Shown here piece after piece: positions 36,177 through 49,196 of a stretch of 64,000 nt of DNA. A program made the translations under genes and the position numbers. The notes under the pieces were generated by a model. The model did not search any database and was not told the origin of the DNA. It was given only the letters and a program-made list of their open reading frames with translations. The stretch is taken from assembly GCA_002110485.1 (NCBI GenBank), contig MOWL01000068.1, forward strand, positions 1,054,001-1,118,000. The letters run 5' to 3'. Each line of letters begins with the position of its first letter. Position 1 is the stretch's first letter. This DNA comes from Emergomyces orientalis (Eukaryota > Ascomycota > Eurotiomycetes > Onygenales > Ajellomycetaceae).

Positions 36177-38955
36177 CTACCTCCGCGATTTCCCCTGCCT
36201 TGACTTCCCTTTTTTCGACGACAACGCAGGAGCCGGCGTGGGATCAATAGATTCGTCTTCATCGGAGCCAGCAATGAAATCCACCATGCTGCTCCCCTCA
36301 TCTTCATCCTCATCCTCGTCCTCCTCGTCTTCATCATCATCCTCTCCATCCTCAGACTCATCCGCCTCATCATCAAACAGCTCTACCTCGTCATCACCGC
36401 TCTCCTCCTCCTCGCCATCCTCCTCTTCATCATCATCAGATGCCACCCCATTTATAGCCAACCGCATATCCTCATCATCCTCCTCCTCTCCATCACTAAG
36501 GTCTGTACCAAGTACACCCCGTTTCGCAGCAGCCGCGCCAGCGGCAGTAGCAGCACCTTCAATGCGCCGGATTCCACTCGTGTCTTCATCCTCACTATCC
36601 ACCACATCCTCCTCTCCTTCAACATAAATAACGTCATCCTCTTCCGCATCCTCCTCAGAACCCACCGCACCAGCGCCACGACCACGACGACGACCACCAG
36701 CACCACCAGCAGCCCGCTGCAGATTCTGCCTCAGACCCAGCTGCGCATCAAGCATATCTAGCTTCCCCTTCAACAATAAAAGCGACGGCAAACTTGCCGA
36801 TCGTTGATCCATAACCTTGAACAGCGCAGTAATCTTGCGTAGCACCTCCGGTCGCCCCGCAATCGAACCGCCATGGGCGATGCATGTCCACTGCACCCAG
36901 ACGAGCAGGTGGCCGTAGCGTCCAGGCCGGGTGGAGAGGCGCTCAGCTAGTTTCTGGAGCAAGGTGGCGGCGAGCGAGGAGTCCATGCGCTGGATCGTGG
37001 CGCGGATGATGTTCATGTCTGTCGTGTGGAAGCAGGATTCGAGGAGCGGGTTGTCGTTTGTTTTGAGGGCTTGGGAGAGGACGGTGGCGAGGGAGAGGCC
37101 GGCGGGTAGCTGGAGGACGGTGTTGGGCTTGTTGGTTGTTGAGGTTAGGGTGCGGGTGTGGGTTTCTGCGTCTGCGTCGTCAAGTTCTGCTTCGACGTCG
37201 ATGGGTTCGGCCGCGTGGGCGCGGATGAGTTCACCGAAGGAGGGTTCGCCGCCTTCTTCTGCGTCGGCGTCTACCATGTCGACGTCTTCCTGCTGCTCAT
37301 GTGTTGCAGGCTCTGCAGCGTGTTTGGATTTCTCGGTCTGTTCTTCTTCCTCTTCCTCTTCTTCATCTGCATCTGAGGCTTCTTCCTCATCATCACTAGG
37401 GTCTGAGATGGCGTCTTTCTGTTTCTCGCTCTCTTCTTCTATGGGGATTCCTTCTGCAGTCCCCCCTTGCTCCACGACTGTATGCGATTCATCCACTTGA
37501 GTCCGGCCCACATCCTTGACTCCGTTCATCATTGCTGATCCAAGTATAGATGCAGACTTGCCGCGCACGATTTCCTTCTCGCCCTGGAAGATAAGTTGTT
37601 CGGTATCCTCGTCTTGCCAGCGTAGCCTTTCAAATACCAAGTCAACACCCCCTTCAACCCATGCAACGACAAGATCGGGCCCCTGGAAGCTAACTGAAAC
37701 GGCGGGCACCACCGTTCGAGCTTTATCAGGTCTGATTATCTTAACCATAGCTTCGGCACGGCGTGTCATTGTCTTTCCTCGGGGCTTAAGACTATGTACG
37801 GAACCGACGGACTGGAGCTGGTGAAAGGGTTTGGAAAATAGCTCGATGACACCATTCTGCGTAATCACAGCAAGAATTTGGTTTTGTAGCTGAGCCGGCC
37901 TTGTAGATTCCTCATTATTCTTACCCTGGTCACCCTTTTGAGGGGCCGAATAGAACGCCAAGTATTGTACATCGCTCTCAGCCACTAGCGTATTCGAGAT
38001 TTTCTTTTTCTGGATATCAAATATATTAATGTAACGGTCCGAATCCGCAGCAAGAAATTGCTCTGAGAGATTTCCCAGGTCCGTGGAAGAGGATATTAGT
38101 GTATGTATGGAATTTTTCATGGCACTAAACGGAACTACACCCTCGATGCTTTCCCCCTCATGGCCTATTAGATAGGGCGTTTGAGAAGCGCATAGGACTG
38201 AAGGATTCGATGGAACGGGTCGCGCAAGGGCGGAGACGGAAGCTGAAGGTAGAGAAATGACCCTAAAAATAAAATGAAATGAAAGTTGTTAGGCGAATCA
38301 TAGTTCAAGTAGAATGCAAGAAAGAAAAAAAGGTCACAGCATACTGTATACTGCGGCCACCCTTGAGATCCCACTGCACAAGATTCCCATCGCCGCCAAT
38401 ACTCCACCCCTCAACCACGGGCTTATTCACCGTGAACTTAAAATCTCTAATCCCCTTCTCATGCCCACCCGAAAGCGTGCCAACAATCTTATCTTCAGCA
38501 GGCGAGTACATTCGAATATCTGACGTGCTCGTACCAAACGCAATTACCACATCGCCAGCATTGTTATTCTCGGCACCACCATCAGCAGCACTCGCGATGC
38601 CATTTACACCAGATGAACTGCGCTTGCGTTTCTTCTTCATGTGTTGTTGCTCGCGATCTCTGTTGCTGTGGTGAGAATCGCCATAGTAGCCCCAATCCAG
38701 GCAAGTGATGGCTTCCCTTGGATTCACCGCGTGCTCGCAATGTAGTCGGCCAGAGCCGATCTCATGGACGCGGAGGTGTTGGGCGTCAAGACCCTGAATG
38801 ACGGATGCAAAAAGCGCCAGTTGATACTCGGATGGAGAGAATGCCGAGCGGAGGATGGAGGATTTATTCGCAGAGAGGGTTGAGGCGGATACTGATGGGG
38901 CCGCGGCTGAGGAGATTTTCGAGACGGGCCCTCTTGAGCCCTTTTTGGTCCCCAT
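36177..38955 (-). CDS. UTP5: U3 snoRNP/t-UTP protein UTP5 (WDR43 family)
   Basis: Two exons, 38955..38345 and 38262..36177, separated by an 82-nt intron, give 898 residues. Utp5 belongs to the t-UTP complex of the small-subunit processome, in the nucleolus. The N-terminal half is a degenerate WD40 propeller: FSPSEYQLALFASVI, DIRMYSPAEDKIVGTLSGGH, then FTVNKPVVEGWSIGGDGNLVQWDL. The UTP12 domain sits in the second half (AGLSLATVLSQALKTND, MDSSLAATLLQKLAERLSTR, HLLVWVQWTCIAHGG). The last 180 or so residues are strongly acidic Asp/Glu runs ending in a basic Lys/Arg tail, which is common in nucleolar proteins. Acidic insertions make it longer than the roughly 640 residues of yeast Utp5. The splice is supported by SIQ-VISLPSASV in phase. 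Confidence 0.87.
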
Positions 38956-39691
38956 GGTTTGATATCAAGATATGTCGAGGGGTAATGCGGAAAGGGGGTT
39001 GAAGGACGACAGGGCGGAGATTTGGGCTTCCCGGTATGACGGCGGAAAAGAGAGGGAAAAAAAAAAAAAAAAAAGAGGGAAAGGAAAGTAACGGGGGTCC
39101 GCCGTGTGCAAATAGTACAGATGCCAATTTGTCGGACGTTGCACCGAAGGTATTGTAGTGGAATGGATATTTACAATCCGTCCGCCTGGCAAAACTATCC
39201 GTTTCGCTCTCGCTCTCTATCTCTCTATCTCTATACTCTCTTCCTCTCTCTCATCTTCGAGATGTTTTGCGTGTGGGAAAAAAGTTGTTGCTCAAACCTT
39301 AATATTGCGCTTGTCCGAACCTGGGTTAGCGCTATGTAAAATCTTATAGCTGGCCCAGAACGGACTAGGCCTGAATTAGTCAGGCTGCTGCCAGGGACGG
39401 AAAGGTTATTCCGCCGCCGAGATATAGACATCAACTTACACGGGGAGTGAGTATACAATACATCTGGACAGGGGAGGGATGCCCCTGTTTGTCCATAGTA
39501 TGACATTATCTGAAGTGGATTTCAATAGGTATCTAGTTTCATATCATTCTTCTCCTCCTCCTCCTCCTCCACTGCTTTAGCAAAACCCCACTACTCTAGG
39601 CATGGGGATATTTAGATAACTGCAAAAATCAATAAAACTCATCCCCGCTATCATAAGACTTCAAGACAGGAAATAAGCACATAAACGTGAA
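38956..39691. promoter_or_regulatory. Divergent promoter region UTP5 / carboxylesterase
   Basis: About 740 bases between outward-facing starts. It contains an A-run at 39059-39074 and a CT-rich tract at about 39208-39255. No ORF is supported. Confidence 0.45.
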
Positions 39692-40573
39692 ATGGCATTT
39701 CCTCCACCTCACACCATCGAACCCCAGGATTCACATACACATACACATACGGGCATTCTCTTACACGGTCGTGCAAGCAATGGCCCCGAATTTGCTGAGG
39801 AGCTCTTCGACACCAATTCTTCAGACAACAAGAGCCTTGCAACTCACTTTCCAACTTGTCGATGGGTTTTCTCCGCTTCCCGAGATAGATGGAGTTCAGT
39901 TTTCAAAGAAAACTTGACGGTTTGGTTTGACGTGCATTCTCTGACAAATCCCAGCGATGAAGAACAACAAGATATTCAGGTGGATGGCCTACGAGAATCC
40001 ACACTCCACATCTTGGATATTCTGAGGCGCGAAATTGAACTGTTTGACGGGAAATCTGAAAAAGTCATTCTTGGTGTAAGTCAGGGCATGGCCACGGCTC
40101 TATGGGCATTGCTATGTTCGCCCGGTCAAGTCATCGAGGGAAACACTGGTGGCATTTGCGCTTTTTTTGGGATGTGTGGGTGGCTTCCATTTGCGAACAA
40201 GATTGAAGGCCTTCTGCAAAAGGGTCCTGAAGACACGGCGGGCGGAGCGAAGTTGGGGTCGATGGTACCAAAGCTTCTTCTTGATATTATTGGATGCAAA
40301 CAAACTCAAGCCAACACAGCCGGCATTGAAACAATGCTATGTACACCTATTCTATTATTGCACGGAACAGACGATGTGTGGATTGATGTTGAACTAGGTC
40401 GACAGGCACATCGGAATTTAACCAAGCTGGGGATGCACGTGGATTGGGTAGAATACTCTGGAGCAGAGAATGAAGGACACTGGATAAGGGAACCGGAAGG
40501 CATTGATGCCATTGTTGCCTTTATGGAGGCTTCCTTCTCGCGGATGAAACGCGGTGATCAGATTGCCAAATGA
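39692..40573 (+). CDS. Phospholipase/carboxylesterase family protein (acyl-protein-thioesterase-like)
   Basis: A single exon of 293 residues. It belongs to the alpha/beta-hydrolase family that includes acyl-protein thioesterases. The oxyanion region is GILLHGRASNG. The nucleophile is Ser130 in GVSQG, the acid is Asp227 or Asp228 in LLLHGTDDVWID, and the His is 263 in NEGHWI. This gives the expected Ser-Asp-His order and spacing. A His-Thr repeat lies at residues 15-20. No signal peptide or membrane segment is seen, so a cytosolic place is likely. The substrate (palmitoylated protein, lysophospholipid or other ester) cannot be told. Similar proteins are numerous in Eurotiomycetes and lack firm assignments. 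It is divergent from UTP5 and followed by a 4.4-kb gene-free stretch. Confidence 0.82.
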   Translation: MAFPPPHTIEPQDSHTHTHTGILLHGRASNGPEFAEELFDTNSSDNKSLATHFPTCRWVFSASRDRWSSVFKENLTVWFDVHSLTNPSDEEQQDIQVDGLRESTLHILDILRREIELFDGKSEKVILGVSQGMATALWALLCSPGQVIEGNTGGICAFFGMCGWLPFANKIEGLLQKGPEDTAGGAKLGSMVPKLLLDIIGCKQTQANTAGIETMLCTPILLLHGTDDVWIDVELGRQAHRNLTKLGMHVDWVEYSGAENEGHWIREPEGIDAIVAFMEASFSRMKRGDQIAK

Positions 40574-43500
40574 TGTTTAGCAGGAGGAGGAATAGGATGG
40601 AGGCTGATTGTTTCAAAAGCCCCCGTCATGGCCTCTTATAAAAAGTTTTCTTCGTTTTTTCAGGGGGTAATGCGATAACTGTTTGTCAAGGTACCCTGCC
40701 CGCGCAGCATTCAATTCTCATATTGCCAACCGCAAAATGTCTGCTTATGGTTCTAATGTTAGCTCATTTGATACTTGAATTTATTTTACTTTTGCCTGTC
40801 ACTTATTAGTGGGTGATATTTCCCACTCCAGTCAGGAACCGAACTAACAGCTTCAAAGTGGTAGGTCAGTCGCCTCCGGTTTTCCGATTGCAAGAAAAAA
40901 GGGGTATAACGCATCATCTAGATCGTAAGTCTCCCTGAGAACCCTCGAAAAACAGAACGCCAGACCTGCTAAGAATAAAAGCACCCCAGCCTCACCCGCC
41001 GAATGGATAAGACCTGGAGCGGTTTTCGCGACCCGAACATGACTTAGCTCCAGCGACATATATCGCTGAGTAACCAGACAGAACTGTTCACAAGCTGTTT
41101 TTACGATGCATGCCAGTGATCAGATCAAAGACATAAAGAAAATTGAGAATCTCAAAAATTGAGATGCTTGCCTTTCCAACCCCAATTTGTAAGTGAAGAT
41201 ACGCTTTTAACTTTCACTGCATAGCAGAAAAGTGGCTCGCTCGGGGACCGCTTTCAACTCCTCTCCCACCCAGCATCATTGAACAAGAATAACAAAAAGA
41301 AATAGAAACCATCAGCCGCTCAATTCCTATGTTCGTGCAAAGAATCGCGATACGTCCTTCGAAACCCAACCGTTGAAAACGTTTAACGACAAGAGAGGGT
41401 TTACGCCCAGGGACGGTATAAAACACGCGCACGCGAGTAATGTAAAAACATAGCTCAAGTGTGATTTTTCCCTTGCAACCAACCGGGGGGGAAGCAAATG
41501 AAAAGAAGAGATCCCGAGGAAGAGAATAAAAAAGATCGTTTCATCCCACCGCATGACGGGGGCGGAGGGGAGAGATGTAGAGAGTAAATCCTTTTATGAG
41601 GTGGAATTATCCGATCCTTGCGCGGAAAGACTCTCGCTCCGGCCACCACACCCGACATATCCGCCAAAGTTCGTTTGGGGGAAAGGGAGTGAGCAGGCCA
41701 ATTGTATTTGGCGATGTAATCAATTCCCCCCCACCGCAACACACACAACCCTATATTCAGATTGTAGCGTGGCAGCCACGCTGCAATGGGATGGCGTTAG
41801 AGTACACATGGCTACCGTTGCTACCGCCGCCATTTTTTGGTCACCGCCTTGCACGACTGTTAGGGTGAGTGCTACAGTGCAGTACAGTTACAGAATTTGT
41901 TTTGTGGCCTCAAAAAAGGCATCAATGGACAGAGAGAGCAATCAAAATCAAGTAGAGGCAGACAGACAGAGAGATATGTGAACAAGAATTGTCCATCATA
42001 TCTCAGTAGATCTGGATGGAGTTTGATAGAAAAATGCAAACAGCGCAACCCAGCACCAGCAGAGTCTGATTGATGCCTGAATGGCTATACAGCGAGTAAT
42101 TAGTATTAAAAAAAGGGCTTGTGTATTATTTTTAACCTCGGAGTCAATCGAATCAAAATATTTCCATCCCTAAAAACTTGTGAAGCCCCGGGGGGGGGGG
42201 GGGGGGGGGGGAGGGCTCTGGAGACTGATACAGTAGTTTGTAATATAGGTATCCTAGATTCTCCGCTCCTCCGGGAACTGGTAATTTCTGCAGCTCTGAT
42301 TCGTTCGGGGGGGAGGAGGAGGGCGGGATGTTGAAGTAAAGAAACAAAGAGTAGAAAATAGTGGGAAATCAAACCAGCGGGCGTGGAAAATTACTGGACA
42401 GGGACAGGCATCCACTAAACGTTTCCAGGCATTAGATGCTCTTGGCATCTGCCTGGCTTCCAGCTGCAAGTTAGGGTACATTAGCTAAGCACAAATAGTT
42501 TGAGAGCAGGAAAACTGGATAATATAATTGGTTGGTTGGCCACCCCTTTTTTGTTTTGTGGGCATGGATGGGGTTGTCGCACGCGTGCATGGATATAATC
42601 CGAATTTGGCAACAATTTTATGGATCGATCATGGATGGAGTGCCTCACCGCCAAAAATGGAGAAGCGTCAGGGTTAAAAGCCTTGGGTACGGAGTAGAAA
42701 AAGGCAGGACAAATAGCGAGGTACCTTGTAGGCTGTCGGCTGTACGCAGCAAGTGGGAGAAATAAATAAATAAATTACCATCCGGTCTGCTGACCAACCT
42801 AGCCCTAATAACAGATTATTTGTCAGTTTTCTCTCATTTCGAGGTTCCAAACTTCTTCCCCAGCCTACACAATCCTGTCGCCGCTTTGAGGTGGGTATTT
42901 TATATATATATATATACAATCTAACAAGCTATGGATATAGGTAAGGGGGTTCTTAATAGAATGTCTATATCACTCTTAAATTGATCCCATCTGCACCAGG
43001 CCAAAAACAAACCTTGTAACATATTGTGTACCGGGAGCGTAAAGGATGGGGGTTGTGTATTGCATATTACGCCATTACAAAGGGAGGCAGAGCAAATTAC
43101 CCACTTTGTTTAGAATTTAATATGGGATAAAGTTGATATATTTATTTTGTGGCTGTGGCAACGGGGTAATTTTTGTTTTTACTTGTCATCATTAGGTTCT
43201 GCTGAAAGAAACACCGTAGTTGAGCAAGAAGCACAAACAGGATTAGAAGAACCTAAAAATGAAAAATACCCAAAAAATACCCAAAAAATACAATACAGCG
43301 GGGGTGTGTGGTTCGGAACAAGCAGGCAACAGGGGCCAATGAGAGCGCCCGCCAAGACAATGAATGACGCGTTGCAGCCAATCAACGCGGGCAGAATGGC
43401 ATCTGCAGGGATCGCCGCCTTTAGCAGCATCATCGGAGGCTAGCGGGAACAGGCTGCGTTTGATTCCCTGGCGCAGACTGGCACAGACTGGCAAGGGAAC

Positions 43501-44963
43501 CGCGACAAGACGGCTGTCCGTACTTAAGGATTCTAGCACCCCCCTCTGTTTTCTCTCTGTCTCTCATTTCGCTTGCCTCGCCTCGCTTCGCGTTTCTTCC
43601 GGTCACGCACCCTCTACTGCTCTTATTTCCACGCCTACCTCCATTTCACCACACAAGCACACGCCCTTTCCTGGCTAGTTTTCTACAATATCTTTCTTAC
43701 GCCCACGACCCCTCCCAACGCAGCGCCCAGCTTTTGCAATACAAACTGTTCGTATTATTTCCCCCTTCCTTTCTTGTTCTTATTGCCACGCGACCTGGGC
43801 CACCTGTATTTTCCGCTGCCCCCAGCAGCGAACAAACCCCATGCGTGCATATTATTATTATTATTATTACGGAGTACTGCTACTGTATTTCTCTAAGGGG
43901 AACTGAATAAATCCACAGCATAATAATTTTTGTACAGTACAACTACTATACAGTACTATCACCAGTCTCTTGTCACCTGATAGGTACTCTATCTACCAAG
44001 AGAAGGTACCTAGGTACATTTCTCCTCCCTTCCGCTCCATTGCCTTAATCCTTTTCTGGTTAGCAGGGTATTCTCGGCATCACCATTGTTTCCCTGTCTA
44101 TTAATTTGTTTCCTCCTGCTGCTTCAACTCCTAACCAATCAACCCGTCCCTCTTTCACTTTCATTTTTCATTCATTCCAACCTTTCTGCAGTGTTCCTAG
44201 TGTTCCTGGTATTCAGCCCCTGGTTGCTTAGTCACAGTCTCACGTGACCACAAGCTTTCCTCTTGGCTTTCTTGGCGATATAAATTGCGCATCCTCCACT
44301 CCACTCCTCTTTGCTTCCTTTTCCTCTGCTGCTTTCCCTTCCTTCTCTTTGGCACTCCTGTATGTCCAACTACCCCCCTATCATCATCTTCAACGACATC
44401 AACGACGACAACAACAAAGAAGAAGAAAAGAGCCTGTGGAAAATTCCTCCCTTCCCATCGCGTGCCTTTTAAGTTTACAAATATCTCGTGATATTATTTT
44501 ACTTTATTTTTGCTGCTGCCCGCTGCGTTCATAAACATACATATCTACCATACATACATGACTCTGACCAGAACCCCATCTCGTCTAGTCTAGTCCCTCC
44601 TACTCTGGCTTAGTCCAGAAAGAAAAAAAGAAAAAAAAAAGGGAGGGGCTTCGACCCAAAAGAGCTGCGGCCCAGATCAAACCCAATATCAAAAATCGGG
44701 GTTTACTCTAGATATCCCGCCCCGCCCAGCCAAGCTTATCAGGGTCGCGCATTCTCTCACTTGGTCTGCTCTGTGTGCTGCGCGACGCGTTAAAACGTCC
44801 CGTCCTCTACTTCCTCCAAGGCGGACTCTCGTGGACTCTGCCCGCCCCGCCTCCCTTCTCGCTGCTCGAATTTTGCCAGCGGGTGAGAGCGCGCGTGTTA
44901 GGGTTTGAAACTTGATCTATCATTCCCCCCCCATCCCGTCTCACGTGATCTCCACTGATGACC
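40574..44963. other. 4.4-kb gene-free stretch upstream of BDF1
   Basis: The largest internal gap. It contains a G22 homopolymer, TACGGAGTA at 42688-42696 and 43868-43876, GTACAGTAC at 43932-43940, an AT dinucleotide tract near 42900-42916, and two CACGTG sites (44241-44246, 44942-44947). From about 43550 to 44960 the plus strand is C/T-rich, as in long fungal promoters and 5' leaders. ORFs such as those at 43147 and 43364 show no family features. It should include the BDF1 promoter and perhaps a non-coding transcript. Confidence 0.45.
42190..42211. repeat. G22 homopolymer run
   Basis: Twenty-two consecutive G follow CCCC. Such runs are error-prone in sequencing, and the exact length is uncertain. 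Its strand asymmetry would allow a G-quadruplex on the plus strand. Confidence 0.9.
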
Positions 44964-45066
44964 ATGGCAACTCCTCCACCAGACAATTCTGTCGCGGAGA
45001 ACAAACCCCAACGACCGCCTGTTGTTGATGAGGTTTCTCTTGATGCGGACTTATTTGGGTGAGTAC

Positions 45067-45097
<31 letters not shown>

Positions 45098-48000
45098 GTC
45101 TCTCTTTCTCTCTCTTTTTGTCTACCTATCTGTCTGTCTATCTGTCTGTACCTATCAATCTATTATATATCCCATATATCTCCTTGTATTGCTACCATGA
45201 AAGCTTTGTATGCCGCAGGATCATTAAAGCTGACTGCTGTTACTTATCTTGAAAGAAGTGGTAATACGGCTTTGGAAACAAAAACAGTTACTGTGAGGTT
45301 TTCTGAAAACATGTCTTCTGAGCCACGGGTAACGGAGGAGCCCGCTTCTACAGATGAAAAGACGTCTCTTTCACCTGCAGTAAATGGTAATGGTGGTACC
45401 CAACCACAGCCACAATCGAATGGGGTGAATGGCCCTACTGAGGCTGAGGTTGCAGATGATGCTGCTGCTTCTTCGTCACTTGAAATATCCCGCCCCACAT
45501 CTCCCCCAATTCAAGAAACAGCTACAGCCCCATCAGCAGGAGTTCAAGTATCCACAGAACCGGTGTCACAAACCACGCCAAAGGTAGATGTAGATGCGCC
45601 ATCCACCCAACCGGAGGAAGAGGCTTCTGTTTTGAAGACAGAAACGACCCCTGTTACTGCGAATGAAGGCATGGATGTGGATGGGCCTCTCAAAGCTTCT
45701 TCAGAGCCCTCTGACGCGCAGCCATCTTCTACCATCGATCTTCAACCTCAAGAACCGCAAGCAGAGCCGGAGCGTTCCTCCGTAGACTCGAGGACGAAAG
45801 AAACTACCGGTCCTCCGAGTGAACGGCAACCGTCACCGCCAGTTGCTCAAAAGAAAGAAACTCCTTCATCCTCAGATATTCCCGCCCCAGCTCCTGTTCC
45901 TGAAACAAAGGCAATCTCTTCTCAAGCACCCCCTATAAAAACTGACATGCCATCACTTTCACCACTCTCACCACGATCCACTCCTGCAGCCATGGGACCC
46001 GTTGAACCGGAAGAGCCAAAATCAGATGAACCAAAGCCAGAGCCCGCCATGCCGGCACAGACCGAAGAACAACCGCAACAAGACCAAGAGATGGTAGATG
46101 CCCCTCCTGCATCCCCCACCAAAGTTCCACGGGAACGAGATGAGGATGCGGATGAGGAACCCGCTCCGAAACGGACCAAGACAGACGGCACCGCAGGTGA
46201 TAGTACACCTGTGCCAGAGTTTAAAGTTCCGGAACTGCCACGTATATCGACGGCCGCAGGAAGTGATACTGGGCGGTCACCAGGCCCTCTCACCACAAAG
46301 CAGTCAAAATTTTTGGTCCGATGCATTCAGGGTTTGAAGCGTCTTCATGATTCCCGATTTTTCCGTGAACCGGTGGACCCTGTTAAGCTGAATATTCCGA
46401 ACTATCCCCTTGTCATCAAACAGCCTATGGATTTGCGAACTATTGAAGAGAAATTGAAGTCAGGATCCTATGCTTCGCTTGATGCAGTCATTTCCGATTT
46501 CGACTTGATGGTTGAGAACTCCGTTACTTTCAATGGACCAGAGCATACGGTTAGCGCGGAAGGCCGGAATCTGAAGCAGAGCTTTGAGCGCCATTTGACC
46601 AAACTCCCCGGGCCCGATGAAGTGGAGACAAGCCCTGCTCAAAAGAAGGCTAAGAAAGTGGCCACTGCGCCCACCAAAACACAACCGGCCCGCCGTGACT
46701 CGAGAGCCGTTGGGAATAATGCGCGACCAGCAAATGCGGCGTCTCCCACAACGACGTTTGCTCTTGGACCTGAAGGTTTGCCTCTGATCCGTCGCGATTC
46801 CAGCACAGCGGATGGTCGACCTAAGCGCTCCATCCATCCCCCCAAACATCGCGACTTACCCTATAGCGCAAAGCCCAAGAAGAAGAAATATCAGTGGGAA
46901 CTGAAATTCTGTCAAGAGGTTCTCGACGAGCTCCATAAAAAGAAACACGAAACCATTGCCATTCCGTTCTACTACCCCGTTGACCCCGTTGCCTTGAATA
47001 TTCCAACATACCATAGTATAATTAAGAAGCCTATGGATTTACAAACCGTCCAAACCAAGCTGCAAACCGGCCAGTACGAGAATGCCAAGGAGATGGAGGC
47101 CGATGTCCGCTTAATATTTAAAAATTGTTACAAGTTCAACATTCCCGGAGATCCGACATACAATGCTGGAAAAAGCCTGGAGGAGGTGTTCGATACCAAA
47201 TGGAGCCAGAAGCGTCGTTGGATCGAAGCTCATGAGCCAGCCTCCGGCCACCAAAGCGCTGGCACGTCAGACAACGGCAGTGAATCGGAGGGTGAGGAAA
47301 GCGAGGAAGATAATGAGCAGGAGAAATTGCACCAGCTTCAGAAGCAAATTGCAGAGATGTCTAAGCAGGTAGAGGCGATTACTCAAAAGAAGAAAAAGAC
47401 TCCACCTAGCAGCTCGAAGAAGTCGAGTAAATCCAAACCTGGCAAGAAGGACACAAAGAAAGGCTCTGGCGCAACGGGAGGCTCGTCTGGGAAGAAAGAT
47501 AAGAAGAGTGCTTCGAAATCGAGCAAGCCTGAAAAACAACATTGGGTTACGTATCGCGAGAAGCAGATTATCTCCAACGGAATTAGTAGCTTGCCTGAAA
47601 AGCGAATGACCGAAGCCCTTAAGATTATCCAGTCAAACGTCCCTGGATTAAAGGTGCGCCCCTTTACTTTGCACATTTACCCTATTTTGCCTTGCTACAT
47701 ATACTGACCTAAAAATGGATCAATAGGATACCAAGGAAGCAGAAATCGAGCTTGATATCGATGAACTGCCTAACGAAGTACTCCTCGTGCTGCTCAAATT
47801 TGTGAAGAAACATGCACCAGCGGCTATGGATATTGATGAGCCAGAACCGGAACCCGCTCCGATCGTGCCACCACCGAAACCCAAGAAGAATAAGCCTATG
47901 AGCAAGTATGAGCAGGAAGCACGGATCAATAGTATTGAGGGTACCATTTCCCGATTCCAGGGTGGTGGCGGTGGTGGTGGTGCTAGAGGTGGTCATTCAC

Positions 48001-48149
48001 CACAGCCTAGTATGTTGGCCTCCTTATAATCTATTCCCTGATGTTTCTTCAGAGTCCGCTAACCACTTTATGTTTTAACAGTACAATCTGTCGAAGCAGC
48101 CGAGAGCAGTGAAGATGAAGATGACTCCGAGGAAAGCGAAGAAGAGTAA
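44964..48149 (+). CDS. BDF1: Double-bromodomain chromatin protein BDF1 (BET family)
   Basis: Four exons: 44964..45058, about 45256..47653, 47727..48009 and 48082..48149, giving about 947 residues. Bdf1 binds acetylated histone H4, works with TFIID and the SWR1 complex, and helps block heterochromatin spread. Bromodomain 1 (about 420-520) has FFREPVDPVKLNIPNYPLVI, PMDLRTIEEKL and the acetyl-lysine Asn in VTFNGPEH. Bromodomain 2 (about 615-715) has PFYYPVDPVALNIPTYHSII, PMDLQTVQTKL and Asn in YKFNIPGDP. The ET domain is split by intron 3 between VPGLK and DTKEAEIELDIDELP. The C-terminus is acidic Ser/Glu. The N-terminal 400 residues are Pro/Ser/Thr-rich and disordered. The ATG at 44964 (ACCATGG) is preferred over the in-frame ATG at 44958. 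The acceptor of intron 1 is uncertain: 45256 and 45259 both keep frame. Confidence 0.9.
45064..45120. repeat. (CT)n tract in BDF1 intron 1
   Basis: A run of CT/CTT units starts about five bases after the GTGAGT donor of the first BDF1 intron. It is pyrimidine-rich but lies at the 5' end of the intron, not next to the acceptor. Confidence 0.85.
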
Positions 48150-49196
48150 AAATATTTTTTACATTATTTTTTGCTTTGTTTTTAGTATTAGCCCTTTGCT
48201 GTACAGTTTTTTTTTTTTTTTTTTTCTTGCGACGAAACAGACAAAACAGACCAGCCTCTGTTGCACCTTTGAGATGTGGTTATTTTTTTTAAAAATTATT
48301 TTTTAGCCTCCTCATTTTCCGATCTCGCGTTCCCGTATCCATCTATTTCCCCTATCCCCACTCCATACGCTTGCCGCAATCCACACGATGAACCCCTCAG
48401 GATGATAAATGTTACCATAAAAGTTATCCATGAAACGCACACAAACACAGCACAACATAACACTTTGCAGAGTCATTAATTCATCAGTTAATGTGAAAAC
48501 CGAGTTCTCTCTTCTTCTTTCTCTTCTACTACTTCTACTTCTTTTCTTTTAGGGATTTTCGTTTTTTTTGTTTTTTCTATTTTACATTTCTACCTGTATG
48601 TATTTTTTAAATTGTATTTATTATAATATTAGGGTTATTCCTTTGGTTAATGATTTTGAAAGAGAAAGAAACATAAAAAGGAAAGTAAAAATCATGGTAT
48701 TCTTAAAATCTTATAATTGATAATATTACTGAACCACCTAGGTAAAATAGCTTAATAGTTATGATAACTTCTTCTCCTGCTTCCTCTCCCTTATGCCACT
48801 CCACCCACGGCTGCATGGCTTTTGTCAGGTTGATGGTAAGACAGAGGGTAACATATACATATCTCACCATTTGATATTTGATAACCACATTTCAATGGTT
48901 GACAAAAATATGTTCTCATTATGTACGATAGTTATATAAAACAGACACAGGTAGAACAAAAACAGATGCTGTGAACGTGAAAAATAGACAATAACCTCTC
49001 CCCTTTCCAATGTGTGTGTGTGTGTGTGTGCAGTTCGTAATTGGTACATGTAACTTTACACATGTATGTACATGCTGGGTTCTTTTGTCGTGTGCCCGTG
49101 AAAGCAAACGAAAAGCTATATGATGATGATTCTTCTACCGGTTATGTGGGGGGGAATCGTTCCGTGGATAAAATTAAAATACGCTCGACTCGGTCC
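48150..49196. terminator. Convergent 3' region of BDF1 and the SLC26-type transporter
   Basis: About 1 kb, strongly AT-rich, with T-runs at about 48208-48226 and near 48550-48580. Two converging stop codons flank it. There is no supported ORF. Confidence 0.4.
49011..49030. repeat. (TG)10 microsatellite
   Basis: Ten perfect TG units lie in the convergent gap between BDF1 and the transporter gene. Confidence 0.93.

Noticed and set aside
43147..43443. 98-codon plus-strand ORF in the gap upstream of BDF1
   Set aside because: It starts in low-quality context, shows no family motif and contains repeat-like AAAAATACCC pieces; nothing supports translation.
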